From: Pseudomonas fontis
GTDB taxonomy: Bacteria; Pseudomonadota; Gammaproteobacteria; Pseudomonadales; Pseudomonadaceae
Reading direction: 5' to 3'
Assembly (NCBI RefSeq): GCF_028656955.1
Contig: NZ_JAMDGY010000037.1
Location: 1-64,000 of the forward strand
Length of the DNA: 64,000 bases
Part shown: in pieces, positions 55,487-64,000 of the stretch
How the letters are laid out: every line of letters starts with the position of its first letter
Numbering within the stretch: the stretch's first letter is position 1
The notes under the pieces: model-generated
The model's input: the letters and a program-made list of their open reading frames with translations, nothing else
Database searches by the model: none
Told to the model about the DNA's origin: nothing
Position numbers and translations under genes: made by a program

Positions 55487-57637
55487 ATGCAAGCACAAGA
55501 GCAGCAGGCGGGCGTGCAAGACGTCAGGGACACCGGGCTCATGTGCCTGGTGATGCTGGCGCGCTTTCACAACATCGCGGCGTCAGCGGAGCAGTTGACC
55601 CACACCTTTGCCGAAGAGGGGCGCCCGCTCGACCAGGCGCAATTGCTGTTGGCAGCGCAACTACTGGGGCTCAAGGCCCGCTACGCGCGCAGCACAGCGA
55701 CGCGCTTGGTGCACACGCCGTTGCCGGCAATCGCCTTTGGCGTCGATGGCAGCTTCTTCATCATCGCGCGGGTGGACCAGGGCAAGGTGCTGATCCACAA
55801 CCCGCAGGTATTGCGGCAGGAAGTGCTGGAGCTGGAGGCCCTGCCGGCCCGCTGGACGGGTGAGCTGATCCTGATCCGCTCGCAAGCCTCGCTGGCCGGT
55901 GAACTGTCGCGTTTCGATTTCACCTGGTTTATCCCTGCCGTGGTGAAGTACCGCAAGTTGCTCGGTGAAGTGCTGGTGGTGTCCTTCGTGCTGCAGATTT
56001 TCGCGTTGCTGACCCCGCTGTTTTTCCAGGTGGTGATGGACAAGGTGCTGGTCCATCGCGGGCTGTCTACCCTGGATGTGATTGCCGTCGGCCTGCTCGG
56101 CATCATGGTGTTTGAAAGCCTGTTGAGCGGCTTGCGCACCTACGTGTTTGCCCACACGGCGAGCCGCATCGACGTCGAACTGGGCTCGCGGCTGTTTCGC
56201 CACCTGATCAGCCTGCCCTTGGCGTATTTCCAGGCCCGCAGGGTCGGCGACTCGGTGGCCCGGGTGCGTGAGCTGGAGCATATCCGCAGCTTCCTGACGG
56301 GCAACGCAATCACCCTGTTGCTGGATGTGTTGTTCTCGGTGGTGTTCATTGCCGTGATGTTTGCCTACAGCGGCTGGCTGACGCTGGTGGTGGTGTTGTC
56401 GCTGCCGCTGTATTTCCTGATTTCGCTGTTGATCACGCCGGCCCTGCGAGCACGCCTGAACGAGAGCTTTACGCGCGGGGCAGAGAACCAGGCCTTTCTG
56501 GTCGAGACGGTCAACGGGGTGGATACCCTGAAGTCCATGGCAGTCGAGCCGCAGGTCACGCGCAAATGGGACAACCAGTTGGCCGGCTACGTGGCGGCGG
56601 GCTTCCGGACCCAGAACCTGTCGTCGCTGGCCAACGAATCGGTGGCGCTGGTCGGCAAGCTGGTTACGGTGGCCACGCTGTGGCTGGGGGCGCGGCTGGT
56701 GATCGAAGGGCAGCTCACGGTCGGGCAGTTGATCGCGTTCAACATGCTGGCAGGCCGGGTCTCGCAACCGATCATGCGTCTGGCCCAGCTGTGGAGCAAC
56801 TTCCAGCAGACGGGGGTTTCGGTACAGCGCCTGGGCGATATCCTCAACGCGCGCACCGAGGTGTCGTCGAGCACCCAGAGCAGCTTGCCACCGCTACAGG
56901 GCCGGATCGAATTCGATCAGGTCCAGTTCCGCTATCGTCCTGACGGTGCCGAGGTATTGCGGGGAGTCAGCCTGCTGATTGCCCCGGGCGAGGTGATCGG
57001 CATCGTCGGGCGCTCGGGCTCGGGGAAAAGCACCCTGACCCGGCTGCTGCAGCGCCTGTTTACCCCCGAGCGTGGCCGGGTGCTGGTGGACGGCATGGAC
57101 CTGGCGCTGGCCGATGTCTCGTCGTTGCGCCGGCAAATCGGCGTGGTGCTGCAGGACAACATGCTGTTCCACCGCAGTATTCGCGAAAACATTGCCCTGG
57201 CGGACCCGGGGCAACCGATCGAGGCGGTCATCGAGGCCGCCAAGATGGCTGGCGCGCATGAGTTCATCCTCGAGTTGCCCGAGGGTTACGACACCCTCGT
57301 CGGCGAACATGGCGCCTCGTTGTCGGGGGGCCAGCGCCAGCGCATCGCTATTGCCCGGGCGCTGATCGGCAACCCGCGCATCCTGATCTTCGACGAGGCG
57401 ACCAGCGCCCTGGACTATGAGTCCGAGCGGGTTATCCAGAACAACATGCAGGCCATCGCCTCGGGGCGCACGGTGATCATCATCGCCCATCGGTTGTCGG
57501 CCGTGCGTGATGCCAATCGCATCGTGGTGATGGACCGCGGGCAAATTGTCGAGCAGGGTAGCCACCTTGAATTGCTGGCCCACCAGGCGGGGCACTACTC
57601 ACGCTTGCACCGCTTGCAACAAGGCGGTGCCGCATGA
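55487..57637 (+). CDS. Type I secretion ABC transporter (HlyB/RtxB-like)
   Basis: A 716-residue exporter ATPase. The N-terminal C39-like domain (residues 1 to about 130) reads VRDTGLMCLVMLARFHN where active peptidases have a catalytic Cys; Thr16 replaces it, so this is a non-cleaving CLD that binds unfolded RTX substrate. The membrane domain (about 150-430) follows. Walker A GRSGSGKST is near residue 508, the signature is LSGGQRQRIAIARAL, and Walker B is ILIFDEATSALD. The start at 55487 follows GGAGACAGG and gives the usual length; a longer frame from 55418 is less likely. It overlaps the hlyD start by 4 bp. Confidence 0.93.
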   Translation: MQAQEQQAGVQDVRDTGLMCLVMLARFHNIAASAEQLTHTFAEEGRPLDQAQLLLAAQLLGLKARYARSTATRLVHTPLPAIAFGVDGSFFIIARVDQGKVLIHNPQVLRQEVLELEALPARWTGELILIRSQASLAGELSRFDFTWFIPAVVKYRKLLGEVLVVSFVLQIFALLTPLFFQVVMDKVLVHRGLSTLDVIAVGLLGIMVFESLLSGLRTYVFAHTASRIDVELGSRLFRHLISLPLAYFQARRVGDSVARVRELEHIRSFLTGNAITLLLDVLFSVVFIAVMFAYSGWLTLVVVLSLPLYFLISLLITPALRARLNESFTRGAENQAFLVETVNGVDTLKSMAVEPQVTRKWDNQLAGYVAAGFRTQNLSSLANESVALVGKLVTVATLWLGARLVIEGQLTVGQLIAFNMLAGRVSQPIMRLAQLWSNFQQTGVSVQRLGDILNARTEVSSSTQSSLPPLQGRIEFDQVQFRYRPDGAEVLRGVSLLIAPGEVIGIVGRSGSGKSTLTRLLQRLFTPERGRVLVDGMDLALADVSSLRRQIGVVLQDNMLFHRSIRENIALADPGQPIEAVIEAAKMAGAHEFILELPEGYDTLVGEHGASLSGGQRQRIAIARALIGNPRILIFDEATSALDYESERVIQNNMQAIASGRTVIIIAHRLSAVRDANRIVVMDRGQIVEQGSHLELLAHQAGHYSRLHRLQQGGAA

Positions 57638-59058
57638 GCGGGACAGGCGCAGGCCGGGAACTGCTCAGCCGCTACCGGCAGGTATGGCGCCATGCCTGGG
57701 CCCAGCGCAAGGCGATGACGCCGGTGCGGCGCCTGGCCCATGAAGTACAGTTTCTCCCGGCGGCGTTGGCCTTGCAGGAGCAGCCGGTGCACCCGGCACC
57801 TCGCTACATCAGTTGGACCATCATGCTGTTTTTAGCGTTGGCGCTGGTCTGGGCGTGCATCGGCGAGATCGACGTGGTGGCCACGGCGACCGGCAAGATC
57901 ATCCCCAGCGGCAAGACCAAGATCATCCAGCCCAGTGAGGTTGCGGTGGTCAAGGCGATTCATGTGCGCGATGGCCAGCAGGTGCGCGCCGGGGATGTAC
58001 TGGTCGAGCTGGATGCCAATATCACTGCCGCCGATGTCGAGCGCCTGGGCAGCGACCTGCTGGCGGCCAGGGTCGACAGTGCCCGGGCCGAGGTATTCCT
58101 CGAGGCCATCCAGAACGATGCCGAGCCCGGCCCGCTGGCGCTGTTGATCGCCGATGCGCCGGTGGCCCAGCAGGTGGCGGCGCAGCGCTGGGTGCAGAGC
58201 CAGTATCAGGAACTGCGCGCCACCCTGGACCAGGGCGATGCGCAGATCGAACAGCAAATGGCCGAGATCCAGGCTGCGCGTGCCAGCGTTGCTTCGCTGA
58301 AGGAAAGCCTGCCGATTGCCCGGCAGTTGTCTGCCGACTATCGACGCCTGTATGACCGGGCCATTGTCGGCAAGCACTTCTGGATGGAGAAAGAGCAGTC
58401 GCGCATGGCCCAGGAACGTGAGCTGCTGGTACAGCAGGCGAGGGTGCAGGAACTGTTGGCTTCGAAAAAGGAAGTGGAGCGGCGCCAGGCAGGCGTGATT
58501 GCGCAGACGCGGCGCACCCTGCTGGACCTGCTGCATGAGGCCGACCAGCAAGTGGCGGCGCTCTCACAGGAACTCAAGAAAGCCGAGCAGCGCAACCGCT
58601 TGACCCGCTTGACGGCGCCGGTTGACGGCACCGTGCAACAACTGGCGATTCACACCGAAGGCGGCGTGGTCACCGAAGCGCAACCGCTGATGGCCATTGT
58701 GCCGCTCAACCAGCCGGTGGAAGTGGAAGCGATGCTGGAGAACAAGGACATCGGCTTTGTGCGGCCGGGCCAGGCGGTCGAGATCAAGGTCGAGACGTTC
58801 AACTTCACCAAGTACGGCGTGCTGCATGGCACGGTGGAAAGTGTGTCCAACGACGCCATCGAGGATGAGCGACGCGGGCCGCTGTACAGCGTGCGTATCT
58901 TCCTCAAGGACACCCATGTACGAGTAGGGGATACGCAGGTGGCCCTGTCACCGGGCATGACGGTGCGTGCGGAAGTGAAAACCGACAAGCGCAAAGTCAT
59001 CGAGTATTTCCTCAGCCCGCTGGAGCGCTATGTGGATGAAAGTTTATCGGAGCGTTAA
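57634..59058 (+). CDS. Type I secretion periplasmic adaptor (HlyD family)
   Basis: A 474-residue membrane-fusion protein. A short cytosolic N-terminus precedes one transmembrane helix at about residues 59-76 (ISWTIMLFLALALVWACIG). The lipoyl half-motifs are GKIIPSGKTKIIQPSEVAVV and LTRLTAPVDGTVQQLAIHTE, with a long coiled-coil hairpin between them. The C-terminal beta domain contains PGQAVEIKVETFNFTKYGVL, the HlyD signature. ATGA overlap with the ABC gene shows coupling. Partner of the ABC transporter for exporting the RTX protein downstream. Confidence 0.93.
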   Translation: MSGTGAGRELLSRYRQVWRHAWAQRKAMTPVRRLAHEVQFLPAALALQEQPVHPAPRYISWTIMLFLALALVWACIGEIDVVATATGKIIPSGKTKIIQPSEVAVVKAIHVRDGQQVRAGDVLVELDANITAADVERLGSDLLAARVDSARAEVFLEAIQNDAEPGPLALLIADAPVAQQVAAQRWVQSQYQELRATLDQGDAQIEQQMAEIQAARASVASLKESLPIARQLSADYRRLYDRAIVGKHFWMEKEQSRMAQERELLVQQARVQELLASKKEVERRQAGVIAQTRRTLLDLLHEADQQVAALSQELKKAEQRNRLTRLTAPVDGTVQQLAIHTEGGVVTEAQPLMAIVPLNQPVEVEAMLENKDIGFVRPGQAVEIKVETFNFTKYGVLHGTVESVSNDAIEDERRGPLYSVRIFLKDTHVRVGDTQVALSPGMTVRAEVKTDKRKVIEYFLSPLERYVDESLSER

Positions 59059-59076
59059 GTCGCCAGGAGGTGGCAG

Positions 59077-59541
59077 GTGATTACATCGCGTTCGCAAGAT
59101 ATTACCGGCTTCCTGCTGGTGATTGTATTCGTCCTGCTGTTGTTGATTGTGGCGGGTGACGGGTTGTTTGTGCCTGTTGGGTACTATCTTGCGGTTTCAC
59201 TGGTTGCGTTTGCTGTTGCCCTGTTGTTTCGTCCGCGCCCGGGGTTTCTCGTCGGCGTAGCGCTGGCCTTGTCAGTCATATTCATTGTGTATCTGTGGGT
59301 TGCATTGACTGCGGATCACGTCGAGGGGTTGTTGATTTTGGGGCAGGTGTTCTCACTGCCGGGAGCACTGTTGGGGTTGCTGTTGGCGGCATGGAAAATA
59401 CGGCGCAGGGTTGGAAGTTCATCGATCGCCGCCCTGCTCATTGCCGCGGGTGGGGTGTTGCTGGGTTTTTTGATCAATCAAATTTTAGTGTGCAACACCC
59501 TGATGTATTGCGGGGTGTTTTCACTGCGTTTTTTGTTGTAG
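59077..59541 (+). CDS. Small hydrophobic membrane protein in the type I secretion locus
   Basis: A 154-residue protein with four to five membrane helices (for example GFLLVIVFVLLLLIVAGDG, SVIFIVYLWVALTADHVEGL, SIAALLIAAGGVLLGFLINQ). It starts with GTG at 59077, supported by AGGAGGTGG directly upstream, and follows hlyD by 18 bp, so it belongs to the secretion operon. Its base composition is lower in GC than its neighbours. No family was recognised; an immunity or accessory role is possible but unsupported. Confidence 0.72.
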   Translation: MITSRSQDITGFLLVIVFVLLLLIVAGDGLFVPVGYYLAVSLVAFAVALLFRPRPGFLVGVALALSVIFIVYLWVALTADHVEGLLILGQVFSLPGALLGLLLAAWKIRRRVGSSSIAALLIAAGGVLLGFLINQILVCNTLMYCGVFSLRFLL

Positions 59542-59721
59542 GTGGGTACGGTTTAGCTGGCCAAACCCACGGTGGTTGGCCTGATAGCGCGGGTCTTCGG
59601 TAAGTGTCGGGGTATTACGGTATCAGTATTACGGGCCTGGTGCAGACGAAGGAGTGTCGTCAATCAATGATGCGTTCAATGCGGGCTAATTCAAATAGCC
59701 CACTGGCATGAGGGTCCGGAC

Positions 59722-62700
59722 ATGGCAAGTGTAACGATCAATATTGCAAACAGAGGGACCGCGCTATCCGGCGGAGGGACATCGCAAACCGGGCACATGT
59801 GGTACGTCATGAATGACGGACGGGGCAATACCAATAGTTTTGGCTATGCACCGGATGAGAAAAAAGAGGGCAAGCCGTATGCCCCCGACCATGGTCAAGT
59901 TCATACGAATGACAGTGAGACGTATCAAAGCACGTCCTACTCTCGGACGATCGAAATTACCGATGCCCAATACTTCGACATGATGCAGTTTGGTAAATAC
60001 CCGTCCGATTACGGTTTTAGTTACAGCTATATCGGTGGTTTGAATGACTGCATCAACTTTGTCTGGAAGGCGCTTGAAATCGGGGGGCTCAACCCTTCCG
60101 GCTCCGATGGCCTGCCCTGGCCGTCCTGGAACGAAGACGAAACCGACGCGATTCAAGGCCCTTTCGATGACTCGGGCAACACCGCGTCACCATTGATCCT
60201 GGACCTGGATGGCGATGGCGTCGAAACAGTCGGCAAAGGCTCCAGTATCCACTTCGACCATGACGGCAATGGTTTTGCTGAAAACACCGGCTGGGCGGGC
60301 AAGGACGATGGCTTGCTGGTCTGGGACCGCAATGGCAACGGCCTGATCGACGACGGTAGCGAACTGTTTGGCAACAACACTCGCCTGGGCAATGGCCAGC
60401 AAGCGGCCAACGGCTTTGCCGCGCTGGCGGAGCTGGACAGCAACCATGACGGCAAGATCGACGCCAGCGACGCCGCGTTTGCACAATTGCGCGTCTGGAA
60501 AGACAGCAATGGCAACGCCAAGCTCAATGAGGGCGAGTTGCTGACGTTGGAGCAGGCCAAGGTCGCAAGCTTGAACACAGGCTATGTGAACCAGACCCAA
60601 TTTGATGAATTTGGCAATGAGATCCGCCAGGTCGGGACCTACACCGATACCGCAGGTGCAACCCATGGCATGAATGATGTCTGGTTCAGCGTCGACAAGG
60701 TCAAGACCGTCGCTCTCAATCAAGTGGTGGTCGGGGCAGAAGCGGGTGCACTGCCGTACCTGGAAGGGTTTGGCAATGTCACCGACTTGCACCAGGCCAT
60801 GACCAAGGATGCCACGGGCACCTTGAAGGGGCTGGTAGAGCGCTTTGCAACGGAAACGAACGATGTCGCTCGTCGAGCATTGCTCGACCAACTGATTTTT
60901 TCCTGGAGTGGCGCGGATCGCTACACCACTGCCAGCCGCGGTGGCTACATCGATGACGGCAGGAAGATTTATGCGCTGGAAGCGTTCATGGGCAAAGACT
61001 TTGTCCAGTCTTCCGGCATCAATGCAGGTTTGCGCGACCCAGGCCCCAACGCTGCCGCCAAACTCATGCAGGCCTATGACCAATTGGCCTTGTTCATTGG
61101 TTCCGGGCTGATGCTGCAGACCCATTTCCAGCCCTTGCTGGAAGGGATGCAGTGGACATTTGCAAACGATCGTTTCGGTTTCGATGTCGAGGCGCTGGTC
61201 GGCCTGTTCAAGGCGGGCTATATCAGTGACACAGCCGCCGGTTCGGAAAAAATGGTGGCGTTCGGGCAAGCCCTGCTGAGTGCTGGCGGTGGCTGGGGGA
61301 AATCACTGCTCGATAGCCTGCGTCAGGCCGGCAATATCAATGGCCAGGGTTTTGAGTACCTGCTGGCCAGCCTCGGGCAGGTACTGGGTGGTGCGTACAA
61401 CGATGAACTGTACGGCAATGGCGAAGCCAACACGTTGATGGGGTTGGCCGGCAATGACACGCTGTACGGTGACCTGGGCAATGACATCCTCGAAGGCGGT
61501 ACCGGCAATGACTACCTGAGCGGTGACGGTGGCGCCGATACCTACCGATTCGCCAGGGGCTGGGGGCAGGACACCGTCAACAATTTCGACACCGATGCTG
61601 CCTCCGTAGACATCCTCCAGTTCTATGGCGATATCGCGCCGGGCGAGATCAGTGCCACGCGGGCCGGCGACAATCTGCTGCTGTCGCTCAACGGCAGCCA
61701 GGATCGCATCACGGTCACCAACTACTTCCTCAACGATGGCCACAGTGGATACCTGCTGGAGCAGATTCGCTTTGCCGACGGTACGGTGTGGTCGGTGGAG
61801 CACGTGAAGGCCATGGTCGGCACGGCCACCGACGGCAACGACCAGTTGTATGGCTATGCGGGAGCCGATGTGCTCAGTGGGGACGCTGGCAACGACGGCC
61901 TGTACGGGGCGCAAGGCAACGATGTGCTCACCGGTGGGCTGGGCAATGATCGGCTGGAGGGTGGGAGCGGTTCGGACGTCTACTGTTTCAACCTGGGCGA
62001 TGGTCAGGATGTGGTGGTCGAAAATTCCCTCAGCGCTGGTGACGTTGATGTGCTGCGTTTCGGGCCGGGCATCAACCCCGGCGATATCACCGTCAGCAGT
62101 GTGGGTGATGGGTTGGTGCTCAAGCATGTGAACGGTACGGACCAGATCACCTTCCTCAGCTGGTTCGCTGAAAACAGCCCGCGTTATCAGGTTGAACGCA
62201 TCGAGTTCGCCGACGGTACGCTGTGGACGGGTGCGCAACTGAGCAGTGCGCTGCTCAATCCGGTGGGTAGCGAAGGTGATGACCTGCTCACAGCGGTCAG
62301 CACCTCTATTGGCCAGGTGCTCAACGGCGCCGGGGGTAATGACACGCTGACCGGTTCCAGGGGCGCTGACACGCTGGAAGGTGGGCGCGGAGATGATCGC
62401 CTCAATGGTGGCCAGGGCGCAGACCGTTATGTGTTCAACCTGGGGGATGGCCAGGATGTCATCAGCGATGACAATGGTTACTCCAGCAATAGCGACGTAC
62501 TGGCGTTTGGCGTCGGCATCGCCGCTGCCGACATTGTTACCAGTCGTTCCGGCACCAGCCTGGTGCTGAACCATGCCAATGGCCTGGACCGGGTGACGAT
62601 CCTCAACTGGTTCTACGACACCTCGGGGCGCTACCAACTTGAGCGCATTGAGTTCGCCGACGGCACGGTATGGACCAGCGCGCAGGTAACCGCGCCCCTG

Positions 62701-64000
62701 CTGATACAGGAGGGCGGTGAAGGTGATGATGTCATTACCGGGCTTTCGGCTACGTTCAATCAGGTACTCAAGGGTAATGGCGGCAGTGACACGTTGACCG
62801 CGGGCAACGGTAATGATCACTTGGAGGGCGGGCGCGGCAATGACCGTCTCACGGGTGGTCAAGGCTCGGACCGCTATGTATTCAACCTGGGCGATGGCCA
62901 GGACATCATCAGTGATGACAATGGCTACGGCTCAGGTACCGACGTACTGATATTCGGCGCCGGTATTGCGGTAGCGGACATCATCGCCAGCCGCTCCGGT
63001 ACCAGCCTGGTACTAAGCCATGCCAACGGCCAGGACCAGGTGACCATTCTCAACTGGTTCTACGAAGCCAGTGATCGCTATAAGCTGGAACGGTTCGAGT
63101 TCGCTGACGGATCCGTGTTGAATGGCGCCCAGATCACCGCCCCATTGATGACCATAGTGGGCAGCGACGCGGATGACATCCTGGTGGGTGCCGCATCGGG
63201 CAATCAGAGCCTGTTTGGCCTTGCTGGCAACGACACGCTGACAGCGGGGAGTAGCAGTGATCGTCTGGAGGGCGGTGCTGGCAACGACGTACTGAACGCT
63301 GGCGCGGGTGATGATGTTTTGATAGGGGGCAGTGGCGATGATCGCCTCAACGGTGGCCAAGGCTCGGACCGTTACCAGTTCAACCTGGGTGACGGTCAGG
63401 ACATCATCAGTGATGACAATGGCTATGGCTCAGGTGTCGATGTACTGACGTTTGGCGCCGGCATCTCGGCTGCTGACATCAGCGTCAGTCGCTCCGGCAC
63501 CAGCCTGGTGCTGAGCCATGCCAATGGCCAGGACAGCGTCACGCTCCTGAACTGGTTCTACGACACCAGTGATCGCTACACGCTTGAGCGCATCGAGTTC
63601 GCTGACGGTACGCTGTGGACCAGCGGCCAGCTCACGGCGCCATTCCTCACCCAAAATGGCAGTGAGGGCGACGACGTGATCACCGGGCTGACGGCGGCGT
63701 TCAGCCAGACGCTCAACGGCAATGGCGGCAACGACACGTTGACCGGTGGCAACGGCAATGATCGCCTTGATGGCGGGCGCGGCAATGACCAACTCAACGG
63801 CGGACAAGGTTCGGACCGCTACGTGTTCAACCTGGGCGACGGCCAGGACGTTATCAGCGATAACAATGGCTATGGCTCGGGCACCGATGTGCTGGCGTTC
63901 GGTGTTGGTATTGTGGCTGCGGACATCACGGCCAGTCGCTCCGGTACCAGCCTTGTCCTGAGCCACGCCAACGGCCTGGACCGCGTCACGGTCCTGAACT
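59722..64000 (+). CDS. Giant RTX exoprotein, incomplete at window end
   Basis: An open frame of at least 1426 residues continuing past the window. Residues 1-150 hold a possible permuted NlpC/P60- or papain-like hydrolase: GHMWYVMNDG (His25) and GGLNDCINFVWKAL (Cys110). Residues 150-280 contain calcium-type loops (LILDLDGDGVETV, VWDRNGNGLIDDGSELFG, DSNHDGKIDASD). A helical region follows. From about residue 560 RTX repeats appear (GLAGNDTLYGDLGNDILEGG), arranged in ~149-residue units with a haemolysin-related domain (NLGDGQDVISDDNGYG, LERIEFADGT). The start ATG at 59722 follows GAGGG. The secretion signal lies beyond the window. Probably exported by the adjacent ABC/HlyD pair. Confidence 0.88.
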   Translation, partial: MASVTINIANRGTALSGGGTSQTGHMWYVMNDGRGNTNSFGYAPDEKKEGKPYAPDHGQVHTNDSETYQSTSYSRTIEITDAQYFDMMQFGKYPSDYGFSYSYIGGLNDCINFVWKALEIGGLNPSGSDGLPWPSWNEDETDAIQGPFDDSGNTASPLILDLDGDGVETVGKGSSIHFDHDGNGFAENTGWAGKDDGLLVWDRNGNGLIDDGSELFGNNTRLGNGQQAANGFAALAELDSNHDGKIDASDAAFAQLRVWKDSNGNAKLNEGELLTLEQAKVASLNTGYVNQTQFDEFGNEIRQVGTYTDTAGATHGMNDVWFSVDKVKTVALNQVVVGAEAGALPYLEGFGNVTDLHQAMTKDATGTLKGLVERFATETNDVARRALLDQLIFSWSGADRYTTASRGGYIDDGRKIYALEAFMGKDFVQSSGINAGLRDPGPNAAAKLMQAYDQLALFIGSGLMLQTHFQPLLEGMQWTFANDRFGFDVEALVGLFKAGYISDTAAGSEKMVAFGQALLSAGGGWGKSLLDSLRQAGNINGQGFEYLLASLGQVLGGAYNDELYGNGEANTLMGLAGNDTLYGDLGNDILEGGTGNDYLSGDGGADTYRFARGWGQDTVNNFDTDAASVDILQFYGDIAPGEISATRAGDNLLLSLNGSQDRITVTNYFLNDGHSGYLLEQIRFADGTVWSVEHVKAMVGTATDGNDQLYGYAGADVLSGDAGNDGLYGAQGNDVLTGGLGNDRLEGGSGSDVYCFNLGDGQDVVVENSLSAGDVDVLRFGPGINPGDITVSSVGDGLVLKHVNGTDQITFLSWFAENSPRYQVERIEFADGTLWTGAQLSSALLNPVGSEGDDLLTAVSTSIGQVLNGAGGNDTLTGSRGADTLEGGRGDDRLNGGQGADRYVFNLGDGQDVISDDNGYSSNSDVLAFGVGIAAADIVTSRSGTSLVLNHANGLDRVTILNWFYDTSGRYQLERIEFADGTVWTSAQVTAPLLIQEGGEGDDVITGLSATFNQVLKGNGGSDTLTAGNGNDHLEGGRGNDRLTGGQGSDRYVFNLGDGQDIISDDNGYGSGTDVLIFGAGIAVADIIASRSGTSLVLSHANGQDQVTILNWFYEASDRYKLERFEFADGSVLNGAQITAPLMTIVGSDADDILVGAASGNQSLFGLAGNDTLTAGSSSDRLEGGAGNDVLNAGAGDDVLIGGSGDDRLNGGQGSDRYQFNLGDGQDIISDDNGYGSGVDVLTFGAGISAADISVSRSGTSLVLSHANGQDSVTLLNWFYDTSDRYTLERIEFADGTLWTSGQLTAPFLTQNGSEGDDVITGLTAAFSQTLNGNGGNDTLTGGNGNDRLDGGRGNDQLNGGQGSDRYVFNLGDGQDVISDNNGYGSGTDVLAFGVGIVAADITASRSGTSLVLSHANGLDRVTVLN
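61960..64000 (+). repeat. Tandem ~447-bp RTX repeat units inside the RTX gene
   Basis: The segment beginning GG(T/C)GG before the FNLGDGQD motif recurs at 61960, 62407, 62854, 63352 and 63799, that is, with spacings of 447, 447, 498 and 447 bp. Units encode about 149 residues; the third is 51 bp longer because of extra RTX nonapeptides. DNA identity between units is high, suggesting recent duplication or gene conversion. The array runs off the window. Confidence 0.85.

Noticed and set aside
61303..62862. 519-codon frame on the minus strand with repeated sequence
   Set aside because: It is antisense to the RTX repeats; its own repetitiveness simply reflects the repeats on the coding strand.
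61960..64000. Regularly spaced repeats resembling a CRISPR array
   Set aside because: Period is 447 bp, in frame, and encodes RTX protein units; no short direct repeats with unique spacers and no cas genes.

Overview
The window looks like chromosomal DNA of a Pseudomonas of the P. putida group. This is inferred from the high GC content, from scattered REP/REPIN elements with the core GCCGGCCTTGCCGGC, and from familiar gene blocks (phnW-phnX with a divergent LysR gene, exaC-pqqA-ercA-ercS', cysI-DUF934, the short-chain fad operon). No insertion sequence, prophage, CRISPR array, type III secretion gene or conjugation gene was seen.

Layout. 0-14 kb is mostly housekeeping: a YceH-like protein, the Ser/Thr symporter SstT, an MFS exporter with a convergent NhaR-type regulator, a lipoprotein plus TerC pair, a C39-like lipoprotein whose catalytic residues are missing, a PuuB-like FAD oxidoreductase, two identical tRNA-Val(GAC) genes, an FMN reductase, the 2-aminoethylphosphonate genes phnX/phnW with a LysR regulator, and an AraC regulator. 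14.0-27.6 kb is the outstanding region: three tandem genes encode proteins of 1458, 1522 and 1510 residues. Each has a dermonecrotic-toxin-like N-terminal region with a hydrophobic core, a leucine-rich repeat block and a C-terminal NEL-type E3 ubiquitin ligase domain with an intact C-x-D motif. 27.8-33.3 kb is a five-gene short-chain acyl-CoA catabolic operon. 33.4-38.0 kb encodes a fourth giant toxin-like protein (1533 residues) that shares the N-terminal/core architecture but ends in an unrecognised C-terminal region instead of NEL.

38-45 kb is an alcohol/aldehyde oxidation and signalling block: ExaC-type aldehyde dehydrogenase, a free-standing 23-residue pqqA, ErcA and an ErcS'-type hybrid kinase, followed by ferredoxin-type sulfite reductase cysI with its DUF934 partner. 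45-55 kb holds a cupin, a GST, a thioesterase, a Bcr/CflA exporter with a TetR regulator and a likely operator, a zinc-finger-deficient DksA-like protein, a divergent two-component pair, a lipoprotein, and an OprD porin behind a DUF1624 membrane protein with a near-perfect Zur box upstream. 55.5-64 kb is a type I secretion locus: ABC exporter, HlyD adaptor, a small membrane protein and a giant RTX protein still open at the window end. That protein has a candidate His/Cys hydrolase domain at its N-terminus and an array of ~149-residue RTX repeats.

The most notable theme is host- or competitor-directed protein weaponry: three probable ubiquitin-ligase toxins, a related orphan toxin and an RTX exoprotein, embedded among core metabolic genes. 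Function of all of these is inferred from sequence motifs read by eye; no database search was possible.
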